Shown piece by piece: positions 44,006-52,990 of a DNA stretch of 64,000 nt. The stretch's first letter is position 1, and each line of letters begins with the position of its first letter. Below the pieces are notes generated by a model, which had not been told where the DNA came from, made no database searches, and saw only the letters and a program-made list of their open reading frames with translations. Position numbers and translations under genes: made by a program. Source of the stretch: Brasilonema sennae CENA114 (GTDB lineage Bacteria > Cyanobacteriota > Cyanobacteriia > Cyanobacteriales > Nostocaceae). Location of the stretch: contig NZ_CP030118.1 of NCBI RefSeq assembly GCF_006968745.1, positions 6,654,284 to 6,718,283 on the forward strand. Direction: 5' to 3'.

Positions 44006-44497
44006 ATGGTTATCAGCGGTAAAGATGGTATTTACAGTGATGAGTTGATTAGTGCGACTGAGTTGAATCGCCAGCCTGGTCGCGTTTTGGATATAGCTTT
44101 AAAGCATCCAGTGACTATCACTCGCAACGAGCATGCCTTTGCACTGCTGCGGCGAGATGAAATGGCGGGGTATATTAAAGCAGCCGCTATGACCAAAACT
44201 GTAGTTAAGATTCTTAATATTGCTTATCAATTGAGCCAGGGAAAAGAGATTGCTTCCGACCACGAATATAGATGGATGAAAGCGTTTGAGGCCGAAGAGT
44301 TAAATGAACTGGTCGCAGAGATAATTAATGCATGTAGTGTAGGTTCTGATACTGGTAATTGGAACTCGCTCGATATCGTGATACATGAGTGGCACGAAAG
44401 TGCTATTGCAATTAGTAGTCCAGAACTGGAGAAAGCTTTCAGTGACGATGACGACGAGGTGTCATTGACTCCACCGACTACTAGCGTGATTGGGTAG
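44006..44497 (+). CDS. Phd/YefM-like antitoxin with C-terminal extension
   Basis: A 163-residue protein. Residues 10-50 (DELISATELNRQPGRVLDIA then HPVTITRNEHAFALLRRDEM) match the Phd/YefM antitoxin N-terminus, which binds operator DNA. The remaining 110 residues are helical and acidic, ending in an Asp-rich tail (FSDDDDEVS), and may be the toxin-neutralising part. The stop codon overlaps by one base the GTG start of the next gene, whose product looks like a RelE-type toxin. The pair is thus a candidate type II toxin-antitoxin operon. The extension is longer than in usual Phd proteins (80-90 residues). Confidence 0.65.
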   Translation: MVISGKDGIYSDELISATELNRQPGRVLDIALKHPVTITRNEHAFALLRRDEMAGYIKAAAMTKTVVKILNIAYQLSQGKEIASDHEYRWMKAFEAEELNELVAEIINACSVGSDTGNWNSLDIVIHEWHESAIAISSPELEKAFSDDDDEVSLTPPTTSVIG

Positions 44498-44958
44498 TGA
44501 GCCAGATGACCCAACTATGTGTGACATTTACTACTTTTTCTTCTAATGTAGTGCCGCCAGAAGAACCACTCTCCAAACCGCAAACAGATATATCTACATC
44601 TACATCTGCTAAAGAAATTGAAGAAAACCCACATGCAGAGCCGTCTAAAGCCGCTGAAATAGCAACAGTGCCACACTGGCTAGTGGTGGCAAAGAATCGA
44701 CGGGTGAATCGAGACTGGGAATTATTACTGTCGCGTGCGCCGGAAAATGCTACTCGTTGTTATGAGGATTTATCTACCGCCCCTATGACTAGGAAACCTG
44801 GGCGCGTTTTTCCATTGAAAGGCAAACGCTATAAGGGTGCATGGGAATACGAAGTCACCAAGGGAGATAGGGGATTTTATGTCCCTGACGCTCAACAGCA
44901 GAAAGTAGTTGTTTACTATGCAGGAGAGCATCCTAAAAATGCTCCCCTGCCTGAATAG
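44497..44958 (+). CDS. RelE/ParE-like toxin candidate with N-terminal extension
   Basis: A 153-residue protein. Residues about 60-150 (WLVVAKNRRVNRDWELLLSR, APENATRCYEDLSTAPMTRK, PGRVFPLKGKRYKGAWEYEV, DRGFYVPDAQQQKVVVYYAG, EHPKNAP) resemble the RelE/YoeB fold: a mixed sheet with conserved Arg/Lys and a late Tyr and His. Residues 1-58 are Ser/Thr/Pro-rich and unlike a usual RelE. The start is the GTG at 44497, one base into the antitoxin stop; an ATG at 44506 is possible. RelE toxins cut mRNA at the ribosome; activity here is inferred. Confidence 0.6.
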   Translation: MSQMTQLCVTFTTFSSNVVPPEEPLSKPQTDISTSTSAKEIEENPHAEPSKAAEIATVPHWLVVAKNRRVNRDWELLLSRAPENATRCYEDLSTAPMTRKPGRVFPLKGKRYKGAWEYEVTKGDRGFYVPDAQQQKVVVYYAGEHPKNAPLPE

Positions 44959-45031
44959 CGATATCGCTCTTTTTTGATCTAGAAATATAGTGCACAACGT
45001 CAAAAACCAATACTGGTTATAACTTAGACGC

Positions 45032-45346
45032 TTACGCTACCATCTGATTGACCATCATCGCTAATGCTACCAAACCCAAAATAGCCATGACTCCCGCAGG
45101 CATAAACTTGCGTGTTTTCACTAGTCTAATTCCAAAAGTTATGACTAAAACAGCGGTGATCGCAGCTGCTAACGTCAAACCCCAAGTTTGTCCTTGGAAC
45201 TGGACAAAAGCAGCAATAATCAGTAGTAAGCCACTGATACCACCACTGATAAGAGAAACTTTGCTATTCGCTTTACGGTAGCCGATGATGCCACCAACCA
45301 GAGCCACAACGCCGTAGGCAAGAGCTGTAACAATACCTAAAGTCAT
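45032..45346 (-). CDS. TMEM14 family membrane protein
   Basis: A 104-residue protein with four hydrophobic segments and glycine-rich turns: LGIVTALAYGVVALVGGIIG, SLISGGISGLLLIIAAFVQF, LTLAAAITAVLVITFGIRLV and AGVMAILGLVALAMMVNQMV. This is the TMEM14 family, which includes plastid FAX fatty-acid exporters. In cyanobacteria the role is unclear, perhaps lipid or fatty-acid export. I start at the ATG at 45346; a TTG 36 bases upstream is in frame. Confidence 0.88.
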   Translation of the reverse strand: MTLGIVTALAYGVVALVGGIIGYRKANSKVSLISGGISGLLLIIAAFVQFQGQTWGLTLAAAITAVLVITFGIRLVKTRKFMPAGVMAILGLVALAMMVNQMVA

Positions 45347-45434
45347 TATTAAAAACCTATGTAGATTTTGATTTTGCTGCAACCATCAGCAGACAATTTA
45401 CCATAGCTATTAAGCTATATCACTCTTTTGATAA

Positions 45435-46772
45435 ATGGATAATCAAGCGAACACAAAAGTTCAATTCCTCCAGCGCGAAGCTGCATCCCTCTTACTCTAC
45501 CAATCGGTCCTCCAAAGTGAAGTCGGGAGGGCATATCTTGACCTATTGCAAGCAATACGCTACACTGATGCCGATGGACAAGGTTGTCTCCAAGCATACG
45601 GCAATTACTTCAGGTGCTTGGCTGCTAAACATCAAAACTGGGAGGAATATCTGATTACTCAAATTCTCAGAGCAGATAATCCTTTTACTCAACTTGCTCA
45701 ACAACAAGAATTTGAAAATCTCCCTCCAGCTTTAGTCGCAGCAGCTGAGCATGATTTACGAGCGTTGCAAAGTCTTGATGAGTGTGGCAGCGCTATTTTG
45801 AGTCAGTGGGTGCAAGAAGTAGCTCATTTAAGCGTTTCACCAGTCGTATGGTATGTAGAGCAAAATCGAGTCGCAAGAGTTCACGAATTTCCACTTATAG
45901 AGAAGTTACAACAGCTGGAAAATTGGGCTGATGCTGTGAAAGAATTGGCAGCGTATTATCGCCAGTTTGGTACAGGTTTATTTGCAGAGTATAAAGCTGC
46001 GCGTTGGCAAGGTGGGGAGTTTATCCCAATACGCTATTGTGATCCAATTGAGTTAAATCAACTTGTGGGTTACGAGTCGCAAAAAGAAGCATTGTTGAAA
46101 AACACAGAGTTTTTATTATCTGGACAGGTGGCGCTGCACGTCTTGCTTTACGGTAGTCGCGGTTCGGGAAAATCTTCTTTGGTGAAAGCTTTACTGAATG
46201 AGTATGGCAATTCCAATTTACGCTTACTGGAAGTAGCCAAATCTGACTTGAAAGACTTACCAAAAATTGTGGAACAGTTACGAAGTGTGCCACAAAAGTT
46301 TATCATCTTTGTTGATGACCTGTCTTTTGAAGAAGACGATGATGCTTTCAAAGCACTCAAAGTGGTTTTGGAAGGCAATTTAACCGCACGTTCTCAAAAC
46401 ATTGTAGTCTATGCAACATCTAACCGCCGCCACTTAATTCGAGAGTTTTTTGCAGATAGACCATCTCCCAGAGACAACGACGAAGTTCATGCATGGGATA
46501 CCATGCAAGAGAAGCTATCTTTTAGCGATCGCTTTGGTTTAACCTTGACCTTTGAAGGTGCTGATCAGAAAACTTACTTACAAATTATCCGGCATCTTGC
46601 GGCACAAGCTGAAATTGATATGAGTCAAGAAGATTTGGAACATCAAGCTTTACAATGGGCAACTCGGCATAATGGTCGTTCTGGAAGAACAGCAAGACAA
46701 TTTGTTGATTTCTTAAAAGCAGATTTGACTGTGTCTAGTTCAACCCATCATGCAGCAAACACAGAATCATAA
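45435..46772 (+). CDS. DUF815 AAA-type ATPase
   Basis: A 445-residue ATP-binding protein. Residues about 200-420 form a DUF815/AAA module: CDPIELNQLVGYESQKEALL near 205, Walker A GSRGSGKSS near 240-248, Walker B FIIFVDDLSFEE near 290, sensor VVYATSNRRHL near 330 and the RFGLTLTF segment near 370. The N-terminal 200 residues are helical. DUF815 proteins are widespread and of uncertain function. It is separated by about 130 bases from the TerB-C gene that follows on the same strand, and whether it belongs to that module is unclear. Confidence 0.88.
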   Translation: MDNQANTKVQFLQREAASLLLYQSVLQSEVGRAYLDLLQAIRYTDADGQGCLQAYGNYFRCLAAKHQNWEEYLITQILRADNPFTQLAQQQEFENLPPALVAAAEHDLRALQSLDECGSAILSQWVQEVAHLSVSPVVWYVEQNRVARVHEFPLIEKLQQLENWADAVKELAAYYRQFGTGLFAEYKAARWQGGEFIPIRYCDPIELNQLVGYESQKEALLKNTEFLLSGQVALHVLLYGSRGSGKSSLVKALLNEYGNSNLRLLEVAKSDLKDLPKIVEQLRSVPQKFIIFVDDLSFEEDDDAFKALKVVLEGNLTARSQNIVVYATSNRRHLIREFFADRPSPRDNDEVHAWDTMQEKLSFSDRFGLTLTFEGADQKTYLQIIRHLAAQAEIDMSQEDLEHQALQWATRHNGRSGRTARQFVDFLKADLTVSSSTHHAANTES

Positions 46773-46899
46773 AAGAAAGACATTTCGTTTTTAATTTTTC
46801 CGTTTTCTCGACTCTAATGTTAAAAATAATAACACCTATAGCTTGAAAGGCGACAATGTGAGACTCCTTAACTGAAAAAATATTTAGAATGATTTGGCT

Positions 46900-48204
46900 A
46901 TGTTAAAAACAAGCAATATGCAATCAGCGATCGTGAGTAATCGACTTATTATAGGTATAGTTGCCTTTGGCGTTAGTTTTGGTCTGAGTCTCGTCCTTAG
47001 CTGGGATTTTAATAAAGCCTTTCTCACAGGTCTAGTGACTGTACCTGCTACGTATCTATCAGCTTTATTTGTAGACAAGCGCAAAAGAAATTATGAAATG
47101 CTGATTTTAGATTCTCTACAGAGGCGAATTAGAGATCTTGAGGGACTAAAGTCTCGCATTGTCACAGAAGTTAACCAACTTGAAGCGCATAACGCTTTAC
47201 TGCATGCAGAGTCAAGCAATTTACAAAATCAAGTTATAGAACGACGTAACCAGAGAGATACTCTTAATAGAGATATAGGCGTTTATATAATAGAAAAAAA
47301 ACAGTTACAAGCAAAAATAAACTATTTACAAAATGAACTTAGCGCAATTGAGGAATCAAAAGTAGAACTTAATAATACCTTTTCGACATTAACCGCTGAA
47401 AAACGGCGTTTAGAATTAAACTCTAATATTTCACGTTCTGAAATTATTCAACTGCAAGCTCAAATCAGCGAACTTCAGCAGCAAAAGCAAGAATCAGAAA
47501 ACAGCTTAATTCTGCTGAATCGGCTTAAGCCTCAACTAGAAGAAAAATTATACGAGTTGCGAGTCCAAATACAAGAGGTTGAAATCCAAGAAAACCAGCA
47601 AAAGCAACTCATGTTAGAGAGAAAAACTGAGAAAGAACATATAGAAGTAAGCCTGAATGCTTTGCAAACCGAATTAACAGAACAACAAACTCAACTACAA
47701 CACTTACTCGGGCAAGTTACATTGTTGCAGGAAGAACGTGACCAATTGCAAAGCCAAGTTTGGGAACTTCTCCACCAAATTGAAACCCTGACAACTCAAG
47801 AAAAATTTAATGAAAACGAACAGGAAGAGGACGAAGATTTATTTCCTTTTTCTGAATTACTAGAATCCTTAGAGCCAAAAAATACTACCACTGTATCAGA
47901 AAATGTTCCCGAAGAATGGAGGAAATTTAGCGAACAGCTACAGGGTTATGAAATTCGGGTATTAAAAGCTATCCTAGAGCAAGACAACCCTTATCCTGTC
48001 ATTAAAAAGATAGCTGAAGAAAATATTACAATGCCAAATCTACTAATTGATTCAATAAATGAACTTGCTAATGATACTATTGGTGAATTGATAATAGATT
48101 CGAGTTCAGAAACGCCAGAAATTTATGAGGAATATAAAACAAACGTCAAAAACATACTTGCCATGTATGAATATAAAATGACTGAAGAAACCTCACTCAA
48201 CTAA
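46900..48204 (+). CDS. Membrane coiled-coil protein with TerB-C-like C-terminal domain
   Basis: A 434-residue protein. Two TM segments near residues 15-58 (LIIGIVAFGVSFGLSLVLSW and FLTGLVTVPATYLSALFV) are followed by a coiled coil of about 230 residues (65-300) and an acidic linker. The last 100 residues resemble the TerB-C domain: VPEEWRKFSEQLQGYEIRVL, MPNLLIDSINELANDTIGEL, ETPEIYEEYKTNVKNIL. TerB-C normally ends larger proteins with TerB-N and TerB parts, made next to a DUF2791-type ATPase and a helicase in tellurite-resistance-like stress modules. Both partners follow here. TerB-C assignment is by eye. ATG at 46900 is used. Confidence 0.65.
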   Translation: MLKTSNMQSAIVSNRLIIGIVAFGVSFGLSLVLSWDFNKAFLTGLVTVPATYLSALFVDKRKRNYEMLILDSLQRRIRDLEGLKSRIVTEVNQLEAHNALLHAESSNLQNQVIERRNQRDTLNRDIGVYIIEKKQLQAKINYLQNELSAIEESKVELNNTFSTLTAEKRRLELNSNISRSEIIQLQAQISELQQQKQESENSLILLNRLKPQLEEKLYELRVQIQEVEIQENQQKQLMLERKTEKEHIEVSLNALQTELTEQQTQLQHLLGQVTLLQEERDQLQSQVWELLHQIETLTTQEKFNENEQEEDEDLFPFSELLESLEPKNTTTVSENVPEEWRKFSEQLQGYEIRVLKAILEQDNPYPVIKKIAEENITMPNLLIDSINELANDTIGELIIDSSSETPEIYEEYKTNVKNILAMYEYKMTEETSLN

Positions 48205-48349
48205 AATTCAGTACAATATTCTTCCATATTTCAGCTATAAAGACTTTCACCTAGGTTACATATTTGGTAAATTGCAACAGAGGAGACGCCCACTCAATGC
48301 TTTTCCACCTGCTTCCTAGGAACAAGAAAAGTGAGGTGCATTAATTTAC

Positions 48350-49675
48350 ATGACAAAGCTCAAAATCTCAAAAAAAGTATCCACTGCGTTGATAAATTCT
48401 CTAGGTGCGGGAGTCGTACCTAGAGTCGGATTAGAACACATAGCAGTAGGGCGGGAACAAGAATTTAAAACCCTATCACAAAATCTTGATGACATAGCAG
48501 AAGGGGTAGCAGCATTTCGCTTCGTCATTGGTAATTACGGTTCCGGCAAAAGCTTCATGCTACAATTGCTTCGCAACCGTGGTATGGAGCAAGGTTTTGT
48601 CGTAGCTGATGCTGACTTATGCTGGGAACGCCGATTAGCAGGAAGCAACAACGAAGGGTTGGCAACGTATCGAGAACTAATGAGGCATCTTACAACAAAA
48701 ACTCGTCCTGATGGTGGTGCATTGGTTTCCATTTTAGAAGGATGGATTAATAAAATTCAACAAGAAGTTGCCAAAGAAACTGGGATGCGTCCCAATGATG
48801 AAGGTTTTGATGACCAAGTTGAAGCAAAAATCAGGGAAGTCGTTCAATATATAGAAGACTTAGTTCACGGATTTGATTTTGGTAGTGTTATTGTTGCTTA
48901 CTGGCGCGGCTATCGCTTGGATGATGATGATTTGAAAAATGCAGCACTGCGATGGTTGCGGGGAGAATTTTCCACCAAAACTGAAGCAAAAGCCGCCTTG
49001 GGAGTACGTGTTATTATTGACGATGAAAGTTGGTATGATTACATTAAACTCATTGCTAAATTTGTTGCGGAGATTGGCTATAAAGGCCTTTTAATTCTGC
49101 TGGATGAAGCTGCACTTTTATACCAGATATCTCCGACAGTAACACGGGAAAAAAACTATAACAGATTGCTAGGGATGTTTAATGATATTATGCAGTGTAA
49201 AGCAGAACATCTTGGCATTTTTATTGGTGGTACGACAAGATTTTTAGAAGACCCAAATCGAGGTCTTTTTGCAGATGCTGCTTGGCGAAGACGGACAAAA
49301 GAAAGCCGTTTTGTCACTCAAGCCGGTGTCCAGGAATATATGGGACCAGTCATGCGGCTTAACCCGCTAACAGAAGCAGAAATCCTGACGCTTTTGCAAA
49401 GATTAACAGAAATCCATGCTATCAACTTTGGTTATGAGAAGAATTTCAAAAATAGTGATTTGAAGGATTTTGTACAAGAAATTGTTAAGCGTTTGGGTGC
49501 AGAAGCTTTGCTGACACCAGGGGAAATTGTACGGGATTTCCTGAGTGTATTGAATCTTCTTTATCAAAATTCAAATCTTTCTTTTGCTCAACTCATTCAT
49601 GGTGCTAACTTTAAACCGACTGTTAAGGGTAAAGATGCAGATTTGGATGATAATGCAGCAGAATTTAGTTTGTAA
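48350..49675 (+). CDS. BrxD-like ATP-binding protein (BREX ATP-binding domain, DUF2791)
   Basis: A 441-residue P-loop ATPase. Walker A is IGNYGSGKSFMLQLL at residues 60-74; Walker B is GLLILLDEAALL with Asp252-Glu253. Preceding HIAVGREQEF and the segments CWERRLAGSNNEGLATYREL and IFIGGTTRFLEDPNRGLFAD are characteristic of DUF2791/BrxD proteins. BrxD occurs with the helicase BrxHI in type 2 BREX, but the same pair also occurs with TerB proteins. No methylase or PglZ is found within the window. The helicase gene follows after a 250-base spacer with a palindromic repeat. Confidence 0.88.
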   Translation: MTKLKISKKVSTALINSLGAGVVPRVGLEHIAVGREQEFKTLSQNLDDIAEGVAAFRFVIGNYGSGKSFMLQLLRNRGMEQGFVVADADLCWERRLAGSNNEGLATYRELMRHLTTKTRPDGGALVSILEGWINKIQQEVAKETGMRPNDEGFDDQVEAKIREVVQYIEDLVHGFDFGSVIVAYWRGYRLDDDDLKNAALRWLRGEFSTKTEAKAALGVRVIIDDESWYDYIKLIAKFVAEIGYKGLLILLDEAALLYQISPTVTREKNYNRLLGMFNDIMQCKAEHLGIFIGGTTRFLEDPNRGLFADAAWRRRTKESRFVTQAGVQEYMGPVMRLNPLTEAEILTLLQRLTEIHAINFGYEKNFKNSDLKDFVQEIVKRLGAEALLTPGEIVRDFLSVLNLLYQNSNLSFAQLIHGANFKPTVKGKDADLDDNAAEFSL

Positions 49676-49924
49676 AAGTAACTGTAAAACACAAGATATA
49701 AAGTAGAGTGACAGGATGCGTATACTCATATCTTGTACCATACTTTTCGTCCGCCAAGAAATAAATTTCTTGGCTCAAAGTCCAAGTCCGTTAAAACGGA
49801 CTGAAAAACTTACTCAGTCCGTTTTAACGGACTTGGTTTATTAGCCCAGAACTTAAGTTCTGGGCGTACTCAGCCTGAGGTACAAGATCTGAGTATAGCA
49901 ATCCTGTTAAGGTGTAAGTACAAA
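49676..49924. repeat. Multi-palindrome dispersed repeat between the ATPase and helicase genes
   Basis: Four consecutive palindromes: GCCAAGAA/TTCTTGGC (49753-49774), AGTCCGTTAAAACGGACT (49785-49802), AGTCCGTTTTAACGGACT (49815-49832) and CCCAGAACTTAAGTTCTGGG (49845-49864). The last three form the element also present inside menC. The spacer has no gene. Confidence 0.85.
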
Positions 49925-52156
49925 ATGAGCGATGCTATATTTTCCCGACTCGCCCCTTTTATCCAAGAATATATTTACAGTCATAACTGGACTGAATTAA
50001 GACCAGTTCAAATTGAAGCTTGTAAAGTTATCTTTAACACTGATGCTCATTTGCTCGTTGCTGCTGGTACTGCTTCGGGGAAAACAGAAGCGGCATTTTT
50101 ACCTGTTTTGACTTTATTATATGAAAACCCTTCTGCTACAATTGGTGCACTGTATATTGGTCCTATTAAGGCTTTAATTAATGATCAATTTGAACGTTTA
50201 AATGATTTGTTGAAAGAGGCGGATATCCCCGTTTGGTATTGGCATGGTGATGTTAGTCAAAGTCATAAAACTAAACTTCTTAAGAATCCTAAAGGTATTC
50301 TGCAAATTACGCCAGAATCTTTAGAAAGTTTATTAATTAATAAATATCATGAGTTGACGCGTTTGTTTGGTGATTTGCGGTTTGTGATCATTGATGAAAT
50401 TCATGCATTTATGGGTTCAGAACGCGGTTGTCAGATTCTTTGTCAATTGGCACGGTTGGCAAGATTGACGCAAAGAGAACCTCGAAGAATTGGTTTGTCG
50501 GCGACTTTGGGTGATTACTCGATGGCTGAGGAGTGGTTATGTTCTGGGACTGATAAGTTGGTGGTTACTCCGAAGATTGAGGGAGGAAAGCGTCAAATTA
50601 AACTTGCTGTTGAGCATTTTGTTCTGTCTGAAACGAACCGCCAAGTCGCCAAGGACGCAGAGAGAAGAAAAGAGAAGAGAGAAGAAGACGTAAGTGTATA
50701 TGATAGATATCTTTTTAATTTGAGTAAGTCTCGGAAGTGTCTGATTTTTGCTAATAACAAATCTCAAACGGAATCTGTGATTTCATCTTTGCGTCAAATT
50801 GCTGCTGAAGATGGGTATCCAGATATTTATCATGTGCATCATGGTAGTATTTCTGCGAGTTTGCGTCAAGCGGCTGAAGCTGCTATGCGTGAACCAAATT
50901 ATCCTGCGGTGACTGCTGCGACGTTGACTTTAGAGTTGGGTATTGATATTGGTTATTTGGAGAGAGTTATTCAGTTGGAATCGCCTCTTTCTGTTGCTAG
51001 TTTTTTACAGCGGTTGGGACGTACTGGAAGAAGAGGTGAAGCTGCTGATATGCGGTTTGTTTGTGCTGAGGAGAAAGTACATGCAGAAGCATCTTTACCG
51101 GAACAAGTTCCTTGGCAAATTTTGCAATGTATTGCAATTATTCAACTTTATTTAGAGGAACGGTGGATTGAACCAATTAAGCCTCTTAGATATCCGTTGA
51201 GTTTGTTATACCATCAGACAATGAGTGTTTTAGTAGCAATGGGAGAAGTTTCTCCTGCTGCTCTTGCTAAAGAGGTTTTAAGTCTACCAAGTTTTGCTGC
51301 TATTTCTCAAGAAGATTTTAAGTTATTATTGCGCTATCTCATTGATATTGACCATCTTCACTTAACTGAACAAGGTAAACTCATCGTTGGTTTAGCTGGG
51401 GAGAAGGTGGTAGGAAAGTTTCAGTTTTACGCTGTTTTTCCTGATAATCAAGAATATGTGGTTAAGCAAGGAACAACAGAAATTGGTAGTATCACAATGC
51501 CGTCTCCGGTTGGACATCTATTTGCTTTGGCAGGGAAAACTTGGGAAGTTACAGATGTTGATTTTAAAAGAAAGATTATTTTAGTTAAGCAGGTAGATGG
51601 TAAAGCTAGTATTTTTTGGCGGGGTGGTAGTGGTACGATTCATACAAGAATTTTGCAACGAATGCGACAAGTGTTGTTTGAGGATATCGAGTACAGCTAC
51701 TTACAAGAGAATGCTTTGAAACGTTTGCATTCAGCTCGTGAATTAGCAAGAGATGCGGGACTAGATAAACACAATATTTTGCAGTTAGAAAAGGGAAAGT
51801 GTTGTATTTTTCCTTGGATGGGTACTGTCGCTTACCGTACTTTGGAAAAATTGCTGAACTGTTTTTGCCGCGAGTCGTTGGAAATTAGCAGTATAAGTGG
51901 CGACAATCCTTATTTTTTGACACTTAAATTAGCTCATAAAAAAATCGAATCTCTTTATTCTGAAATTGTTTCCTTATGTGAGCAAAGAATAAATAATCAG
52001 GATTTAGTGAGTGAAATGGATGCTCCACAAATTCAAAAGTATGATGAGTTTATTCCTTATCCACTTTTACGAAAAGCGTTTGCCAGCAATCATTTAGATA
52101 TGTTGGAACTGAGGCAACAAGTCGCTCTTTGGCAAGGATATGATAATTCGTATTGA
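49925..52156 (+). CDS. Lhr-like DEAD/DEAH helicase (BrxHI-type) with embedded repeat
   Basis: A 743-residue superfamily 2 helicase. Motif I is AAGTASGKTEA (GTASGKT at 48-54), motif II DEIH at 157-160, motif III GLSATLG, motif V GIDIGYLERVIQ and motif VI LQRLGRTGRRG. The C-terminal 300 residues match the Lhr-type accessory region. Orientation and neighbour (BrxD-like ATPase) suggest the BrxHI role: DNA-dependent ATPase in stress or phage response. Residues about 236-255 (NRQVAKDAERRKEKREED...) are encoded by a dispersed repeat (50631-50690) that occurs in inverted form at 35400-35430. The frame stays open through it. Confidence 0.92.
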   Translation: MSDAIFSRLAPFIQEYIYSHNWTELRPVQIEACKVIFNTDAHLLVAAGTASGKTEAAFLPVLTLLYENPSATIGALYIGPIKALINDQFERLNDLLKEADIPVWYWHGDVSQSHKTKLLKNPKGILQITPESLESLLINKYHELTRLFGDLRFVIIDEIHAFMGSERGCQILCQLARLARLTQREPRRIGLSATLGDYSMAEEWLCSGTDKLVVTPKIEGGKRQIKLAVEHFVLSETNRQVAKDAERRKEKREEDVSVYDRYLFNLSKSRKCLIFANNKSQTESVISSLRQIAAEDGYPDIYHVHHGSISASLRQAAEAAMREPNYPAVTAATLTLELGIDIGYLERVIQLESPLSVASFLQRLGRTGRRGEAADMRFVCAEEKVHAEASLPEQVPWQILQCIAIIQLYLEERWIEPIKPLRYPLSLLYHQTMSVLVAMGEVSPAALAKEVLSLPSFAAISQEDFKLLLRYLIDIDHLHLTEQGKLIVGLAGEKVVGKFQFYAVFPDNQEYVVKQGTTEIGSITMPSPVGHLFALAGKTWEVTDVDFKRKIILVKQVDGKASIFWRGGSGTIHTRILQRMRQVLFEDIEYSYLQENALKRLHSARELARDAGLDKHNILQLEKGKCCIFPWMGTVAYRTLEKLLNCFCRESLEISSISGDNPYFLTLKLAHKKIESLYSEIVSLCEQRINNQDLVSEMDAPQIQKYDEFIPYPLLRKAFASNHLDMLELRQQVALWQGYDNSY
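50631..50690. repeat. Dispersed GAACCGCCAAG repeat captured in the helicase gene
   Basis: The sequence GAACCGCCAAGTCGCCAAGG then ACGCAGAGAGAAGAAAAGAG matches, in reverse complement, the spacer at 35400-35430 (CTTGGCGTCCTTGGCGCC, TTGGCGGTTCG). It lies between helicase motifs III and V and adds about 20 highly charged residues. Confidence 0.8.
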
Positions 52157-52265
52157 TTCTTTTGTTAAGATAAAAAATATTATCATAAATCTTCAAATCA
52201 CCATCTTCTCTAATAAAATAGTGCATTAAGTGTAGATTGGGTTTCGCATTGCTCAACCCGACTCC

Positions 52266-52868
52266 TTAGAAACTGCAATTAGATCTACAGACAATCTCTT
52301 CCTGCTTTTGACCAGCACCGTAAAATGTGATGCTGTGAACGGTACCACCAAGCCCAAATAAACCCTGTCTAGTCAAATCAATATGGACTTGGAGTAGCTG
52401 AGTAGCTTCGCCGTTGATTTTTGTAAAAGCCGATATTTGACACTCTTGACTTTTTAATCGGGTAGACCGAATTGTAATGGGTTTGGAAATTCCTCGTGCT
52501 TTGAAGCCGTTCACTTCCATGACTATTTCGTTACCTGAGACTGATTGGCTAGCAATACCAAAAGCTGGAACTTCCATAGCAAGCAAACGCTCTAACCGAC
52601 CACTTTCGAGCTTCCAATAGGGGTACACAGGTTTAGAAGTTTTCAGAGAGCAGTCTGCATTAGTCTGCACACCATAATGCACCTGGTTACCGTTGTCGCT
52701 CTTGGTAATGAAGAAAATACTATTGAGGCTTGTAGCATAGGAAGGGGTGGTTGAAAGAAGTAACAGTGCGATCGCCCGCAAGGGCTTGGCTCCCTGCTGG
52801 AGCATCGCACCACCTACAAAGGAAAGATTTGTTAGCTTCTTTGGTAGCTCAGACATAAATTTCAGCAT
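52266..52868 (-). CDS. DUF4833 family secreted protein
   Basis: A 200-residue protein. Residues about 12-45 include a hydrophobic export signal (LRAIALLLLSTTPSYA). The mature part resembles DUF4833: NSIFFITKSDNGNQVHYGVQ, KPVYPYWKLESGRLERL, AFGIASQSVSGNEIVM, LLQVHIDLTRQGLFGLGGTV. The C-terminus has a Cys pair (IVCRSNCSF). The function of DUF4833 is unknown. The region encoding residues 17-35 contains a HIP1 octamer and repeat-like words, so the signal region may have been reshaped. It is the last of three minus-strand genes for secreted proteins. Confidence 0.7.
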   Translation of the reverse strand: MLKFMSELPKKLTNLSFVGGAMLQQGAKPLRAIALLLLSTTPSYATSLNSIFFITKSDNGNQVHYGVQTNADCSLKTSKPVYPYWKLESGRLERLLAMEVPAFGIASQSVSGNEIVMEVNGFKARGISKPITIRSTRLKSQECQISAFTKINGEATQLLQVHIDLTRQGLFGLGGTVHSITFYGAGQKQEEIVCRSNCSF

Positions 52869-52990
52869 TGAAAAATTTAAAAAATTATAGAAAAGATTAT
52901 CCTCAGGGTAAATAGTTAAAGATTAGTAGTAAAAACTTTAGTCCTAAAAGCAGAAAGAAATTCCTTACTAAGAACTAGATTATGATATTT

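Noticed and set aside
46900..52156. A full BREX system
   Set aside because: Only the ATPase and helicase typical of type 2 BREX are present; no PglX, PglZ, PglY or PglW genes are seen in the flanks.
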